Assembly (NCBI GenBank): GCA_015057315.1
Contig: SVER01000004.1
Span: 1-64,000 of the forward strand
Source of the DNA: Pseudobutyrivibrio ruminis
GTDB taxonomy: Bacteria; Bacillota; Clostridia; Lachnospirales; Lachnospiraceae
DNA length: 64,000 nt
Direction: 5' to 3'
Under the pieces are notes generated by a model. That model had not been told where the DNA came from. It saw nothing but the letters and a program-made list of their open reading frames with translations, and did no database searches. This document shows positions 7,235 through 17,114 of this stretch, piece after piece; the stretch's first letter is position 1; each line of letters starts with the position of its first letter. Position numbers and translations under genes: made by a program.

Positions 7235-7846
7235 TTACAACTCAAAATTGCTAGCATCAGCCTCGCCATTGTTGTGCAAGCACTCAACCAGATGGTTAAA
7301 CCTAAAATCTCTTACTCTATGATACGCTGACAAATCATTAATAATTTCTTTTAATGGCTTATATCTTTTTAGCACAGTATTTATTGATTTAACATAACGA
7401 GGCTCGATTGGAACAAACATATTATCAGTAACTTTATTCAAAATATCAAAGATTACAGATGTTCCATTTCTGTCTGACATCCTATAACGAGTAATAATCA
7501 ACATAATAGCATTATATAATTCTCTCCTTGTAGGATCTGAGACTCTCGAACGGGCTCCGCCTCCACCTTTTCCTCCGCTAGATGGATTATAAAAAGGATC
7601 AAACATTTTTGGAAAATCTAATGAACATCTATCACATATCTCATGAGCAACCTTATGCCCCACAAAAATAGTTTCTATTTTACCTGTGGTTTTGTGTTTA
7701 CAGCTAAATTGATAATATTTATCGCTAATATGTGGGCCTCCCGCATCACTTTTAATAGTTGTTCCATCATATAATTTTATGCAGCCTACCACTGATATAG
7801 TATAATTCAAATAAATATATTCTCGTTGACTCTTATGGCATTTCAT
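7235..7846 (-). CDS. Hypothetical protein with CxxC and glycine-rich linker
   Basis: A 203-residue soluble protein that I do not recognise. The N-terminal half is rich in beta-type residues and contains FSCKHKTTGK and HEICDRCSLDFPK; the cysteines could bind a metal. A glycine-rich linker (SSGGKGGGGARSR) near residues 88-100 joins it to a helical C-terminal half. It has no signal peptide or membrane segment. A strong purine-rich site (GGGGGAGGGG) precedes the ATG. It sits between the transposons and the end of the glycan operon and is not obviously part of either. Confidence 0.55.
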   Translation of the reverse strand: MKCHKSQREYIYLNYTISVVGCIKLYDGTTIKSDAGGPHISDKYYQFSCKHKTTGKIETIFVGHKVAHEICDRCSLDFPKMFDPFYNPSSGGKGGGGARSRVSDPTRRELYNAIMLIITRYRMSDRNGTSVIFDILNKVTDNMFVPIEPRYVKSINTVLKRYKPLKEIINDLSAYHRVRDFRFNHLVECLHNNGEADASNFEL

Positions 7847-8021
7847 TATTTGCCCCTCCCCCTGTTCTTAATACATTGCACCTGATTTATTTCTATACCT
7901 TATTTGTTTATATGCCTCTTCTTTATTTAATCTTACTCATACATCATCTATTAATTGCAACGGATTGAACCTATGTCACTAATGTAGATACCTAAAGAGA
8001 TGCTTTACGCCACTATGATTG

Positions 8022-9173
8022 TCAATCTGAAAGTGAGCTCAAATTCTGATTAGCATTTATATCTTCTTCAAAAGATTTATATAACTTATATAGTTTTTCA
8101 GCCTCTTTATCAATATCGTAGCCTTTACTCCCAACAATTTTATATGCATTGGTTCGCTTTGCTATATCATTAGGATTAATATCTAATAGTTTTGACACCC
8201 ACGCTTTAGGTTCCGCATCAATGCTCTCAAAATATACATCAGCAATTGCCACCTCTTTTGTTATTGTCTCAGACATTATACATGGTAATCCCGATGCTTG
8301 AGCTTCGATTCCTACAACTGGTAAACCTTCATATAAAGAAGGCAATAAAAATACATCCATCGCCATGAGTATATTATTAACATCATCTCTTTGTCCTAAA
8401 AATATTACCTTGTCAGTTAATTTTAATTCAGCGACCAATTCTTTTATACTATCTTTTAATGGGCCCTCACCAACAAGTAATAGTTTTGCATCAGGTATTA
8501 TTTGAGAATAAAGTGCAAATATTTTTATTAAATATTTATGATTTTTCTGCTCATTAAATCTACCAACATGGCCTAATACAAAACTTCCTTCCAAACAAAG
8601 ATTTTTTCGGTATTTCTGTCTGATAGCTTCTGAAAAAGCATAATCTCTACAATCTATAGCGTTATTAAACACAATCACTTTGTCTCTAGTATTTTCACCG
8701 TACAAAAAATCTCCAGCTGCAACCGAACATGCTAGATAATGAGTTGCCATGTCTTTTAATTTTCTACATAAAAAGTAATTTCGAATTGCATTTAATTTCT
8801 TATCCGAATATACAGTTGCATGACTATGTGCAAGTAAGTTATTAATGCCATACTTTTTTGCAGCAACAAACACCATGAATGCTATATTTACCGAGTGTAA
8901 ATGTACAGCATCATATTCACCTCTATGATTTAAAAAAAAGTTATTTATTAAACGTTTAATTTTAAAAAATCTTATATTTCTTAGTTCAGGCAACACATAT
9001 ACTTCAGACCCCATTTTTCTGACTTTTTCATCGAAGTCTCCATTAGGCTCATCATTAAAAATAAGATAATCCAATACTACATCTTCATCATGAAAATGGG
9101 ACTGATAATTTATAATAAACGAACCTATACCACCTTGGGGTCTTTTTCCAATCACTTCTAATATTCTAACCAT
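8022..9173 (-). CDS. Glycosyltransferase family 4 (GT-B fold)
   Basis: A 383-residue cytoplasmic retaining glycosyltransferase. The N-terminal domain has RPQGGIGSFI, the acceptor-side glycine loop, and HLHSVNIAFM. The C-terminal nucleotide-sugar domain has HVGRFNEQKNHKYLI, LVGEGPLK and the family motif LLPSLYEGLPVVGIEAQASG with the catalytic E-x7-E pair. It starts one base after the stop of the upstream pyruvyltransferase-family gene, so the two are coupled. It is the last gene of the glycan operon in this direction. Donor and acceptor cannot be predicted. Confidence 0.9.
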   Translation of the reverse strand: MVRILEVIGKRPQGGIGSFIINYQSHFHDEDVVLDYLIFNDEPNGDFDEKVRKMGSEVYVLPELRNIRFFKIKRLINNFFLNHRGEYDAVHLHSVNIAFMVFVAAKKYGINNLLAHSHATVYSDKKLNAIRNYFLCRKLKDMATHYLACSVAAGDFLYGENTRDKVIVFNNAIDCRDYAFSEAIRQKYRKNLCLEGSFVLGHVGRFNEQKNHKYLIKIFALYSQIIPDAKLLLVGEGPLKDSIKELVAELKLTDKVIFLGQRDDVNNILMAMDVFLLPSLYEGLPVVGIEAQASGLPCIMSETITKEVAIADVYFESIDAEPKAWVSKLLDINPNDIAKRTNAYKIVGSKGYDIDKEAEKLYKLYKSFEEDINANQNLSSLSD

Positions 9174-9174
9174 A

Positions 9175-10269
9175 TCACTCTCTTATACATTTTATTATCA
9201 AATCAAAATATCTGCTAAATTCATCTGTTCGCATTCTTATTACATTAGTTTTCATTGCAGTATCAACCGTATCATTAATTATATTCTCATCCATATCTAC
9301 ACAATATATATAGTTTAAATGCTTAATCCATTCATACTGTCCTCTTAATTTGTGGTTATAAGTATTAAGTACTATACAAGGAGTTCCAAGTAATGCAGCA
9401 AAAATCATGCCATGCAAACGATCTGTTATAATGAGTTCCGCGTTCGCAATCATTTTCCAGATACTTATTAATTCCTTTTTACGATCTTTTACTTCTATTT
9501 TATAATCTTTAATGGTGTCTGATACAATTACATCATTATTGAACTTTTTTCTTAAGATACGATATATTTTTTCTTTATCATCATCCGTATATATACCTTC
9601 CACATCTCGCCTCAAACACATTAATGCTCCATGCGATTTCTTATTATCCACCTCAATACGTCCAAGAGAAAACACAATATCTGGCGTTAAATATACATTT
9701 CTTTTAACATATCGATTCATCAATTCATATGATTTTCTATCTCTCAAAAACAAATGTAAATCTGGATGATTATTGAATACTTCAACCGTCTTTTTTAATT
9801 CTTTATTTCCTCTCCATGTATCAGGGAAATATACAGTCTGAGGAAAAACAATAAGACGATTGTTAACAAATGTATTTATAACTTTTCTACGTATTAGTTC
9901 TTCTCGAAAATACTCTATTCCAATATTCCCTCCACCTTTAAAGGTTATAATATCATTTGGTCCAATAATTTTTCTTATGCTACTTAAAAACTTAATTGTA
10001 TCTCCTACTAACACTTCATGCACTTTATAATCTCTAAAATTATCATTTAGTAGCTTTATATGTGCATATGTCATTGCATGATCACCTAAATTTGAATAAT
10101 CTGTACTCAACAACACAAATATTCGCTTTTCACCACTCCATTGTTTATTCTTTGGGAAAAGTCTATAATACATACACTGAACTAATACTAAAAGTCGTAT
10201 AATTATAATTCTCAAAAAAAAAGGAATATGATCCTTTATAAACTTTATTACCTTAATATGATTCCACAT
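9175..10269 (-). CDS. Polysaccharide pyruvyl transferase family protein
   Basis: The 364-residue protein shows the family landmarks: TDYSNLGDHAM near residues 55-65, FKGGGNIGIEYF, and RLHGMIFAALLGTPCIVL near residues 285-302. Enzymes of this GT-B-like family transfer pyruvate from phosphoenolpyruvate to a sugar as a ketal, though not every member does so. A hydrophobic N-terminal helix (FFLRIIIIRLLVLVQCMYY) suggests membrane association. AAAGGTG precedes the start. It lies between two glycosyltransferase genes, and a second family member is at 15852. Confidence 0.85.
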   Translation of the reverse strand: MWNHIKVIKFIKDHIPFFLRIIIIRLLVLVQCMYYRLFPKNKQWSGEKRIFVLLSTDYSNLGDHAMTYAHIKLLNDNFRDYKVHEVLVGDTIKFLSSIRKIIGPNDIITFKGGGNIGIEYFREELIRRKVINTFVNNRLIVFPQTVYFPDTWRGNKELKKTVEVFNNHPDLHLFLRDRKSYELMNRYVKRNVYLTPDIVFSLGRIEVDNKKSHGALMCLRRDVEGIYTDDDKEKIYRILRKKFNNDVIVSDTIKDYKIEVKDRKKELISIWKMIANAELIITDRLHGMIFAALLGTPCIVLNTYNHKLRGQYEWIKHLNYIYCVDMDENIINDTVDTAMKTNVIRMRTDEFSRYFDLIIKCIRE

Positions 10270-10285
10270 CTAGTTCACCTTTAAT

Positions 10286-11128
10286 CTAATGTTGACCATT
10301 TACTTTATTTTTCTTATGCAAAATTCTTTTATAAACACCCCCTCTAATTCGATTTGGAATAATTGCAACAATAAATTGAATAAAAACCGTATATATATAA
10401 TCCCAAGAAGTTATATAACCTGTTTTAAGTATGATTCGTCTTGCTTTTCTATATTTATCAAAATACATTATTCCGCCACGCCTTTCATACATACCCTCAC
10501 CGACTCTTGCAAGCACTAATGATTCCGGAATATTTTTACACTTCGCTCCATTTTGCATCATTCTAACCCATAAATATGTATCTTCCATAAGTGGACACGC
10601 TTTATAATTGCCCGCTTTTAATACGGCTGATTTTTTAAACATTACAGTCATGTGGTTAAACGCATCACGACGTCTTTGATATTTCTTTATTTCCAAATCA
10701 GTTAATGGAACAATTCTTGATGCAACTACATTATCTTTTTCATTTTCAAACTCATCAATATATGTACCGCAAATATCTAACATATCATCATTATCAAATG
10801 CTTCTAATTGCTTTTCGAATCTATCATTTATAGCTATATCATCGGTATCCATTCTAGCAATAAGTTCATTTGCACATGCCTCTACACCAATTCCTAAAGC
10901 TACGCCTAGACCACTATTTTTTTCCAGCCTAACTCTTTTCATAATACCTTTGGTTTTTTTTTCATAATTATCTAAAACAGCATATAGCTCATCAGTTAAT
11001 GGACCATCTTCAACAACCACCCATTCGTTAGGTCTTTTTGTCTGCGCCATTATACTTTCAAAACATTCTATTATATTTTCTTTTTTTTCTTTATTGTAAA
11101 CTGACATTAGAACGGAAAATTTATTCAT
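10286..11128 (-). CDS. Glycosyltransferase family 2
   Basis: A 280-residue inverting GT-A enzyme. It opens with FSVLMSVYNKE, has VVVEDGP, and the metal-binding ARMDTDDIA near residues 92-100, followed by LMEDTYLWVRM, the usual acceptor-base region. A C-terminal hydrophobic stretch (YTVFIQFIVAIIPNRI) may anchor it to the membrane. The gene is closely spaced with its neighbours and has GAGG before the ATG. It probably adds one sugar to the repeat unit built by this operon. Confidence 0.88.
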   Translation of the reverse strand: MNKFSVLMSVYNKEKKENIIECFESIMAQTKRPNEWVVVEDGPLTDELYAVLDNYEKKTKGIMKRVRLEKNSGLGVALGIGVEACANELIARMDTDDIAINDRFEKQLEAFDNDDMLDICGTYIDEFENEKDNVVASRIVPLTDLEIKKYQRRRDAFNHMTVMFKKSAVLKAGNYKACPLMEDTYLWVRMMQNGAKCKNIPESLVLARVGEGMYERRGGIMYFDKYRKARRIILKTGYITSWDYIYTVFIQFIVAIIPNRIRGGVYKRILHKKNKVNGQH

Positions 11129-11148
11129 TTAAAATCCTCATAAATAAT

Positions 11149-12273
11149 TTAAGCCTTTAATGGCCTCCATGGGTTATACTCTTTACCTTCTAAAATATCC
11201 GCAATACGTATAGATGAATTGCCATCCCCATAAGGATTGCAGGCTCTGCTCATTTTCTGGTACTCTTCCTCATTTTCAAGAAGCTTTTTAAACATCCTAT
11301 AGATTTTCTCCTCTTCTGTACCCACCAATTTCAATGTTCCTGCTTCAATCCCCTCTGGTCTTTCAGTAGTATCACGCATTACAAGTACTGGCACCCCGTA
11401 GGATGGACACTCCTCCTGAATTCCTCCAGAATCTGTCAAGCACAAAAATGATCTTGCTTCAAAATTATGGCAATCAAATACATCAATTGGCTCAATAAGA
11501 TGAATTTTATCACATCCACTCAACTCAGATTCTGCTGCTTCACGAACTGCTGGATTCATATGAATCGGATAAATTGCTTTACAATCATCATGCTCATCCA
11601 ACACTCTTCTTATAGCTCTAAACATACTATGCATTGGCTTGCCAAGGTTTTCTCTTCTATGAGCAGTAATAAAAATAAGTTTATCCTCTCCAACCCATTC
11701 CAACTCAGGATGAGTATAATTTGAATCCACAGTACATTTCATAGCATCAATTACTGTATTTCCCGTAACATAAATAGAATTAGCATCACGTCCTTCTTTT
11801 AATAAATTATTTTTAGCTAACTCAGTTGGTGCAAAATTATATTTTGAAACTATGGATATCACTTCTCTATTGAATTCTTCTGGAAATGGAGAATATATAT
11901 TATAAGTACGTAATCCTGCCTCTACATGTCCCACTGGTATTTGTAGGTAAAAGCACGCTAATGCTGTTGCAAAAGCTGTTGATGTATCACCATGCACAAG
12001 AACGATATCTGGTTTTTCAACAATTAAAACTCTCTTTATCCCATCAAGAATGTTTATAGTTATATCAAATAAATCCTGTCTATCTCTCATTATATTTAAA
12101 TCGTAATCTGGAACGATATTAAATACCTTTAAAACTTGATCAAGCATTTCTCTATGTTGTGCTGTAACACATACTTTTACTACCATGCTCTCTCTTGTTT
12201 TAATCTCATTAATAAGTGGACACATTTTTATAGCTTCTGGTCTCGTACCGAAAACAGTTAAAATTTTTTTCAT
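11149..12273 (-). CDS. wecB: UDP-N-acetylglucosamine 2-epimerase (non-hydrolysing)
   Basis: This 374-residue enzyme interconverts UDP-GlcNAc and UDP-ManNAc in the cytoplasm. The key motifs are present: VFGTRPEAIK at residues 6-15, VHGDTSTAFATALA, GHVEAGLRT, the TAHRREN loop and SGGIQEE near residue 285, with the Asp, Glu and His of the active site. Length is normal. It supplies an N-acetylmannosamine donor to the left-hand part of the locus. It is the non-hydrolysing type, not the NeuC type, so by itself it does not make free ManNAc for the sialate-like branch. Confidence 0.95.
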   Translation of the reverse strand: MKKILTVFGTRPEAIKMCPLINEIKTRESMVVKVCVTAQHREMLDQVLKVFNIVPDYDLNIMRDRQDLFDITINILDGIKRVLIVEKPDIVLVHGDTSTAFATALACFYLQIPVGHVEAGLRTYNIYSPFPEEFNREVISIVSKYNFAPTELAKNNLLKEGRDANSIYVTGNTVIDAMKCTVDSNYTHPELEWVGEDKLIFITAHRRENLGKPMHSMFRAIRRVLDEHDDCKAIYPIHMNPAVREAAESELSGCDKIHLIEPIDVFDCHNFEARSFLCLTDSGGIQEECPSYGVPVLVMRDTTERPEGIEAGTLKLVGTEEEKIYRMFKKLLENEEEYQKMSRACNPYGDGNSSIRIADILEGKEYNPWRPLKA

Positions 12274-12328
12274 TTGTAATACTCTCTTCTAAATAATCAT
12301 TCTATCACATTACTGTTATTCTCTGTAT

Positions 12329-13414
12329 TTATAACTGATTAACTACATCTTTAATCAATAGCTCAACATTAATACTTTCATATAATTTCAATGCATTTTC
12401 AGAAAACTCATCATAATTTCTGCTAATTTCATTTAAAGCATTAATTATTTGGTTTATATCATTAAAATCTATACATTTACCAGCTTTATACAAGCCTATA
12501 CTCTCCTCTAATGCTACATTATTAGATGCTAAAACAGGTATTGCATATTTGGCATACTCAAATATTTTATTCGGAGCACAAAAAACATTATTTAATGATG
12601 ATTTATCATAATTTGCTATACCAACATTGCAATATTTAGTATATTCAAGATGCTCTGGAGCAGGAATAAAACCTGTAAATATTATTGGTGAGTAAATGCA
12701 TTGCAATTCTATCTTATATTCATCTGAACAATCTCCCATAATTAAAAATAGTATATTTTCATTATATTTAGCCAAAGCTTTCGCAATATTTTCTAATGGG
12801 CGATCCTTACTAATAAGACCTTGATAAACAATAACAAAATTACTTTCAAGCTCATTCCTCAATTTATTATCAATACCACTTTTTTTAACACTTGATTCTA
12901 AATCATAAATTTTATTGGGAATAACATAGGGCCTTGATTTCAACAAGTATCGACTTTCCATAATAGCAGCCCTATGCGATTCGCATGATATAATAATATT
13001 CATTTTATCACTATATTTTTTCAACCACTTATCATATATAGAACCTACGTTATATAATTCTAAAACATTCAATACAAGCTTTCTATCAATCAATTTTCTT
13101 ATGTCAAAAGCCATTGCTGTTTCCATATTTCCGAACCATATTATTGCATTTGCATCTAATTGGTTCTGAACAGTTTTTGCCTCTTTACAAAACCTATAAA
13201 ATCCAATAGCACTTTCTAAACTAGTTTTGTTATACTTATCTGTTTTAAATTTGTTATGTTTTATACCTCTAGTGTCAAGCAAATTATCAATGTATATGCT
13301 GTTTTCTCCATGGAATACTTCAATATCTACCCCCATATCATTCATCACCAAAACCTGTGTAAGGCATGGCGGATAATACTGTAGCCCCTTTTTTAAAAGA
13401 TATATTACTTTCAT
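12329..13414 (-). CDS. Glycosyltransferase, GT4-like
   Basis: A 361-residue GT-B protein. VIYQGLISKDRPLENIA and FLIMGDCSDEYK form the start of the C-terminal domain, and APNKIFEYAKYAIPVLASNN is the donor-binding region. The N-terminal half is poorly conserved (YYPPCLTQVLVMNDMG). Composition is strongly AT-rich like its neighbours. It lies between wecB and the flippase, so it most likely takes part in building the lipid-linked repeat unit. Confidence 0.8.
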   Translation of the reverse strand: MKVIYLLKKGLQYYPPCLTQVLVMNDMGVDIEVFHGENSIYIDNLLDTRGIKHNKFKTDKYNKTSLESAIGFYRFCKEAKTVQNQLDANAIIWFGNMETAMAFDIRKLIDRKLVLNVLELYNVGSIYDKWLKKYSDKMNIIISCESHRAAIMESRYLLKSRPYVIPNKIYDLESSVKKSGIDNKLRNELESNFVIVYQGLISKDRPLENIAKALAKYNENILFLIMGDCSDEYKIELQCIYSPIIFTGFIPAPEHLEYTKYCNVGIANYDKSSLNNVFCAPNKIFEYAKYAIPVLASNNVALEESIGLYKAGKCIDFNDINQIINALNEISRNYDEFSENALKLYESINVELLIKDVVNQL

Positions 13415-13445
13415 AGCTTAATCGCACCTCAATATTTTAAAATAT

Positions 13446-14855
13446 TTATTTAATAAGTTTTATGACCCTAGCTAACATCAATAATACATCTTTTATTACT
13501 TTTTTATTCTTTATAAAAGATATAACTATAACAGCTATTGCTGTACTAATTCGCATTTCCATGGTATTTGTATAATACGATATACCACTAAGTACACCTA
13601 ATAAAAGAATGAATAACAGTGACATAACTTTAATTCTAACGTTTATATACCTCTTCACATGAAAATATCTGTAAAAAGCCATGCATTGAAACGCCACTAG
13701 TGTAGATATCGATGCCGCATATATTTTTATATAATTTACTAATACTAAATCTAACGTCACATTAATAATTGCTGCATATACCGAAGTCTTCATGATTTCT
13801 TTTGTTTTTTTCAAAGCAGTGTATATTACACTATATAATCCCACTATTATTTGAAAATAAACAGCTAATATAAGAATTGGTATTTGGTAATATGCATTTC
13901 TATACTCATTTCCTAAAAAAGGGAGAACAAATGGTAGTAAAACCATTATCCCTGATCCAATTGCTGAAAAAAACAAAAGAGATTCGTTTATAATTTCATT
14001 TATATACTCTTCGCTATCATCGTCATTAATATGGACCGCAACTGATTCAGTCCATGATAAATGAAATATATTATATAAAGTCAAAAATAATGATGAAAAT
14101 TTATTAGCAACTGAATAAATTCCATTTTCTGCAACACCAAGGAATGTTGATATAACTGTTCTATCCGACGCGCCAACAACCCACCATGATACTGAATTAG
14201 GTACTAAGGGAATTGAATATTTAAAAATTTGCTTAAAACAGGCATAACTACACTCTTGTAAACTAATATATTTCCAAGATTTAGTCTTAAAAAATAAAAA
14301 AATTATTGTAACCATCTTAGAGAGCATAGTTCCATAGAATATGCCCCACGCGCCCAAATGCATTCCAACTATAAATATAACATTCAAAGAAAGAGTTGTA
14401 GCCGCTGATAAAAAACTTCCAAGTGCATAAGTAAAATTATCACCATTTCCCCTTGGAAATTGTAACATAGTATTTAACAGTATATTTAATGCCACATCGA
14501 TGGCTAAAAACATTTTATAATCTGTAGAAATAAAACTTTGAAATAATACATAAAAACACAAATATAGTATTATTTGAAAAATGTTTGCTAATATAACCGT
14601 CGAATAAACAGTTCTTTTTCTTTTCTCATCATCCCTACAATCAATTAAAAATCGAAACATTCCATTTTCAAATTGCCAATTGAATAAAGGTACTAATAAC
14701 ATAACATATGTATTTAGTAAATCTACAATTCCAAATTCATCTGGTCTAAGTAGTGATGTATATAATGGAAGGAGTAGAAATGTTATAAACTGAGTACATA
14801 ACTTTCCAATACCTATTATAAATGTATTTTTAGCTAATTCTTTTTCTTTAGACAT
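13446..14855 (-). CDS. Polysaccharide flippase, Wzx type (MOP superfamily)
   Basis: A 469-residue polytopic protein, about 12-14 membrane helices, starting KELAKNTFIIGIGKLCTQFI, the classical Wzx/RfbX N-terminus. It would move undecaprenyl-linked repeat units across the membrane. A longer frame starts at 14939 inside the upstream gene, but AGAGGAG just before the ATG at 14855, 8 bases beyond the upstream stop, fixes the start there. It is one of two flippases in the window; the other (46273) is of the MurJ type. Confidence 0.9.
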   Translation of the reverse strand: MSKEKELAKNTFIIGIGKLCTQFITFLLLPLYTSLLRPDEFGIVDLLNTYVMLLVPLFNWQFENGMFRFLIDCRDDEKRKRTVYSTVILANIFQIILYLCFYVLFQSFISTDYKMFLAIDVALNILLNTMLQFPRGNGDNFTYALGSFLSAATTLSLNVIFIVGMHLGAWGIFYGTMLSKMVTIIFLFFKTKSWKYISLQECSYACFKQIFKYSIPLVPNSVSWWVVGASDRTVISTFLGVAENGIYSVANKFSSLFLTLYNIFHLSWTESVAVHINDDDSEEYINEIINESLLFFSAIGSGIMVLLPFVLPFLGNEYRNAYYQIPILILAVYFQIIVGLYSVIYTALKKTKEIMKTSVYAAIINVTLDLVLVNYIKIYAASISTLVAFQCMAFYRYFHVKRYINVRIKVMSLLFILLLGVLSGISYYTNTMEMRISTAIAVIVISFIKNKKVIKDVLLMLARVIKLIK

Positions 14856-14862
14856 AACTCCT

Positions 14863-15843
14863 CTAATCAATCCAACTAATAAAATCTTTAACTGGTCTAC
14901 GTTCCGACTTAGCAATTTTAATGACGTCATAGTCATCAATTGAATTTAATACAAGTATACACCCTACCATATAACAATCATCTATATTAATAATATCTTT
15001 TAATAAATTTTCTTGTTTTTTTGAAAAAGAACCATTCAAAATACAACTTCCTATTCTATTAGCAAACAGTGAATACACCAAAGTCATAGTAAATAACCCA
15101 CAATCTAACATTGGTAATCTTCGTTCATGTACTGTATAATAACGTAAGTCGGCACAAACAATAATTATAGCGCCAGCGTTTTCACCAAACCCTCTTGCGC
15201 CTCCTTGAATCTTACATACTTCACGTATGATATCAGTATTATCCGTATAAAATAATCGTGTAGCTTGTCGATTACATGCACTTGGGCTATATTTTGCCAC
15301 TTCAACCACTTTTTCAACTATTTTTCTATCAATTTTTTTACTTTTTTGATCAAATAGTCTGACACTCCTTCGAGTAATTGCAAACTCGTCAAAACTCTTT
15401 TTTGAATTAGAAAATAATTCGTAAGAATTAGTTTCATAAGCACCGCCATCATTATTATCACCATTAAATTCAATCTTCGATGGTATTTCTTTTTTATCTA
15501 CTTTTAGAGACAAATTAACATCTATATACTGGTTTAATATAGATACTCCATTACCTAGTATCTCTAAATTAGGTTTTTTATCCATGTATAGTAACAAACT
15601 TTCCCTTAATCGGTATGCTACATCTAAACCAAATTTGGGTTTAATACTTTTATGTGATAATCCCTTTTCTAATGTATGGCCTAATATTATTATATCACGT
15701 TCTATTTTATATCTAGACTTTCTGTATTTGTAAGAATCATTACTATTAGCTAATATTTTTTTCTTTTCATATCTCCAGTCAGCATTACGATAATATATAT
15801 CTACTAACATCTTACACATATCAATAAAACTTATCATGTTCAC
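14863..15843 (-). CDS. Nitroreductase family protein of a polysaccharide locus
   Basis: The 326-residue protein has an N-terminal region of about 150 residues with HTLEKGLSHKSIKPKFG, then a nitroreductase (FMN-binding) domain starting at ITRRSVRLFDQ, with SPSACNRQATRLF and GFGENAGAIIIVCAD. Nitroreductases use FMN and NAD(P)H. This two-part form occurs in polysaccharide clusters next to pyruvyltransferase-family genes, as here with 15852. Its substrate is unknown; redox modification of a sugar or a carrier is possible. It is separated by 8 bases from the flippase. Confidence 0.8.
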   Translation of the reverse strand: MNMISFIDMCKMLVDIYYRNADWRYEKKKILANSNDSYKYRKSRYKIERDIIILGHTLEKGLSHKSIKPKFGLDVAYRLRESLLLYMDKKPNLEILGNGVSILNQYIDVNLSLKVDKKEIPSKIEFNGDNNDGGAYETNSYELFSNSKKSFDEFAITRRSVRLFDQKSKKIDRKIVEKVVEVAKYSPSACNRQATRLFYTDNTDIIREVCKIQGGARGFGENAGAIIIVCADLRYYTVHERRLPMLDCGLFTMTLVYSLFANRIGSCILNGSFSKKQENLLKDIINIDDCYMVGCILVLNSIDDYDVIKIAKSERRPVKDFISWID

Positions 15844-15851
15844 CTCTTCTA

Positions 15852-17006
15852 TTATGAGTCAACTTCAATCGATTCCCTAATGTATTTAAATATCTTTTTT
15901 CTATTACGTTCTACCCCTTCATTTTCCATAACTTTATACTCTTCATAATTATCTAACAATAAATGTATTTTTTTCATAATAGATTCATAATCAGCTTCAT
16001 TATCATCAAGAACATAATTTTCCAAATCCATAGATTCCATAAATTCATTTGTTTTTCTATGATATGCTATTGCCACAACAGGAACATTAGCAATCATTGA
16101 AAATATTGTAGAATGTGTTTTATATGTTATTGAAAATTTAGCTTCTTGAAATATATTAATTGTATCAATTATATTTTTCTTACTTTCTTCAAAAATAATA
16201 CGTTCTCTTAATTCACAAGGAGTAATTCCATTAACTATCTCTTCATAGTACTCCTCATCTCCTTGATCCATAGATACTATTTTTACTAAATAGCCACTAT
16301 TAGCAAGTTCATTAATAACCTTAATTAAATTAGGAATTGTAAAATTCAATTTATCCTTATTATCTCTAGAATAACTATGATATAATGCAACAACTACAAC
16401 ATCTTTTATCGTGTTTGAATTCTCTATATCAAGCGAATAAACCAGGTCCGGAACGTACATATTCGTTGTGGTAATATCTAAAGATTGTAAAAATGACTTG
16501 CTTGCATCATCCCTATATGCTATTGAGTATGCATTAGTAAGTATTTTTTTTATACCACGCTTCACTTCATTACTATTTGCTGGACCTAAAGATTGTGGGA
16601 GTAAAACTACTTTTTTCCCAAAATATTGTGGTATAGAAAAATTAGATGCCAAACGATAATAACTCGCTTCACCTAATAAATCTGTTAAATGATGTCCACC
16701 AGATACCAAAACTATATCTGAATCCGCAAGCTCATTTAAATAATTCTTTGTACAAAATATTTTTAGAAATATTCCAGATAAAAAACTATTATCAATATAC
16801 ATTTTTTCCCATAATCTATTTATTATACTGTTACGCAATGGCCAGCCCACTACTTTATACCTTTTATCTTGTAATATTTCAGGGTTAACAGCAGAAACCG
16901 TAATCAAAGCATCTGGCCTAGACTTTTTAAGTATTTGTAATGTAGCTTCTAATAAAGCCCTATCTCCATTGTTCAAATTATAATGAGCTGCAATAAAAAT
17001 TTTCAT
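15852..17006 (-). CDS. Polysaccharide pyruvyl transferase family protein
   Basis: A 384-residue GT-B-like protein beginning KIFIAAHYNLNNGDRALLEA, a variant of the N-x-GD signature. VSGGHHLTDLLGE and VLLPQSLGP fall mid-protein and TYKTHSTIFSMIANVPVVAIAY near residues 305-325 replaces the usual R-x-HG with K-x-HS. Some members transfer pyruvate from PEP; the changed motif leaves the reaction open. AAAGGAT precedes the ATG. It forms a tight pair with the nitroreductase (9-base gap). Confidence 0.82.
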   Translation of the reverse strand: MKIFIAAHYNLNNGDRALLEATLQILKKSRPDALITVSAVNPEILQDKRYKVVGWPLRNSIINRLWEKMYIDNSFLSGIFLKIFCTKNYLNELADSDIVLVSGGHHLTDLLGEASYYRLASNFSIPQYFGKKVVLLPQSLGPANSNEVKRGIKKILTNAYSIAYRDDASKSFLQSLDITTTNMYVPDLVYSLDIENSNTIKDVVVVALYHSYSRDNKDKLNFTIPNLIKVINELANSGYLVKIVSMDQGDEEYYEEIVNGITPCELRERIIFEESKKNIIDTINIFQEAKFSITYKTHSTIFSMIANVPVVAIAYHRKTNEFMESMDLENYVLDDNEADYESIMKKIHLLLDNYEEYKVMENEGVERNRKKIFKYIRESIEVDS

Positions 17007-17114
17007 GTCATTTAATCCTTTTTTGTTTTATAAGATTACGCCCCAATTTATCTATATTACTCAATCATATATAATTATTAATAAGGAACTTATCAATTAG
17101 TTAATTCTTCTTAA

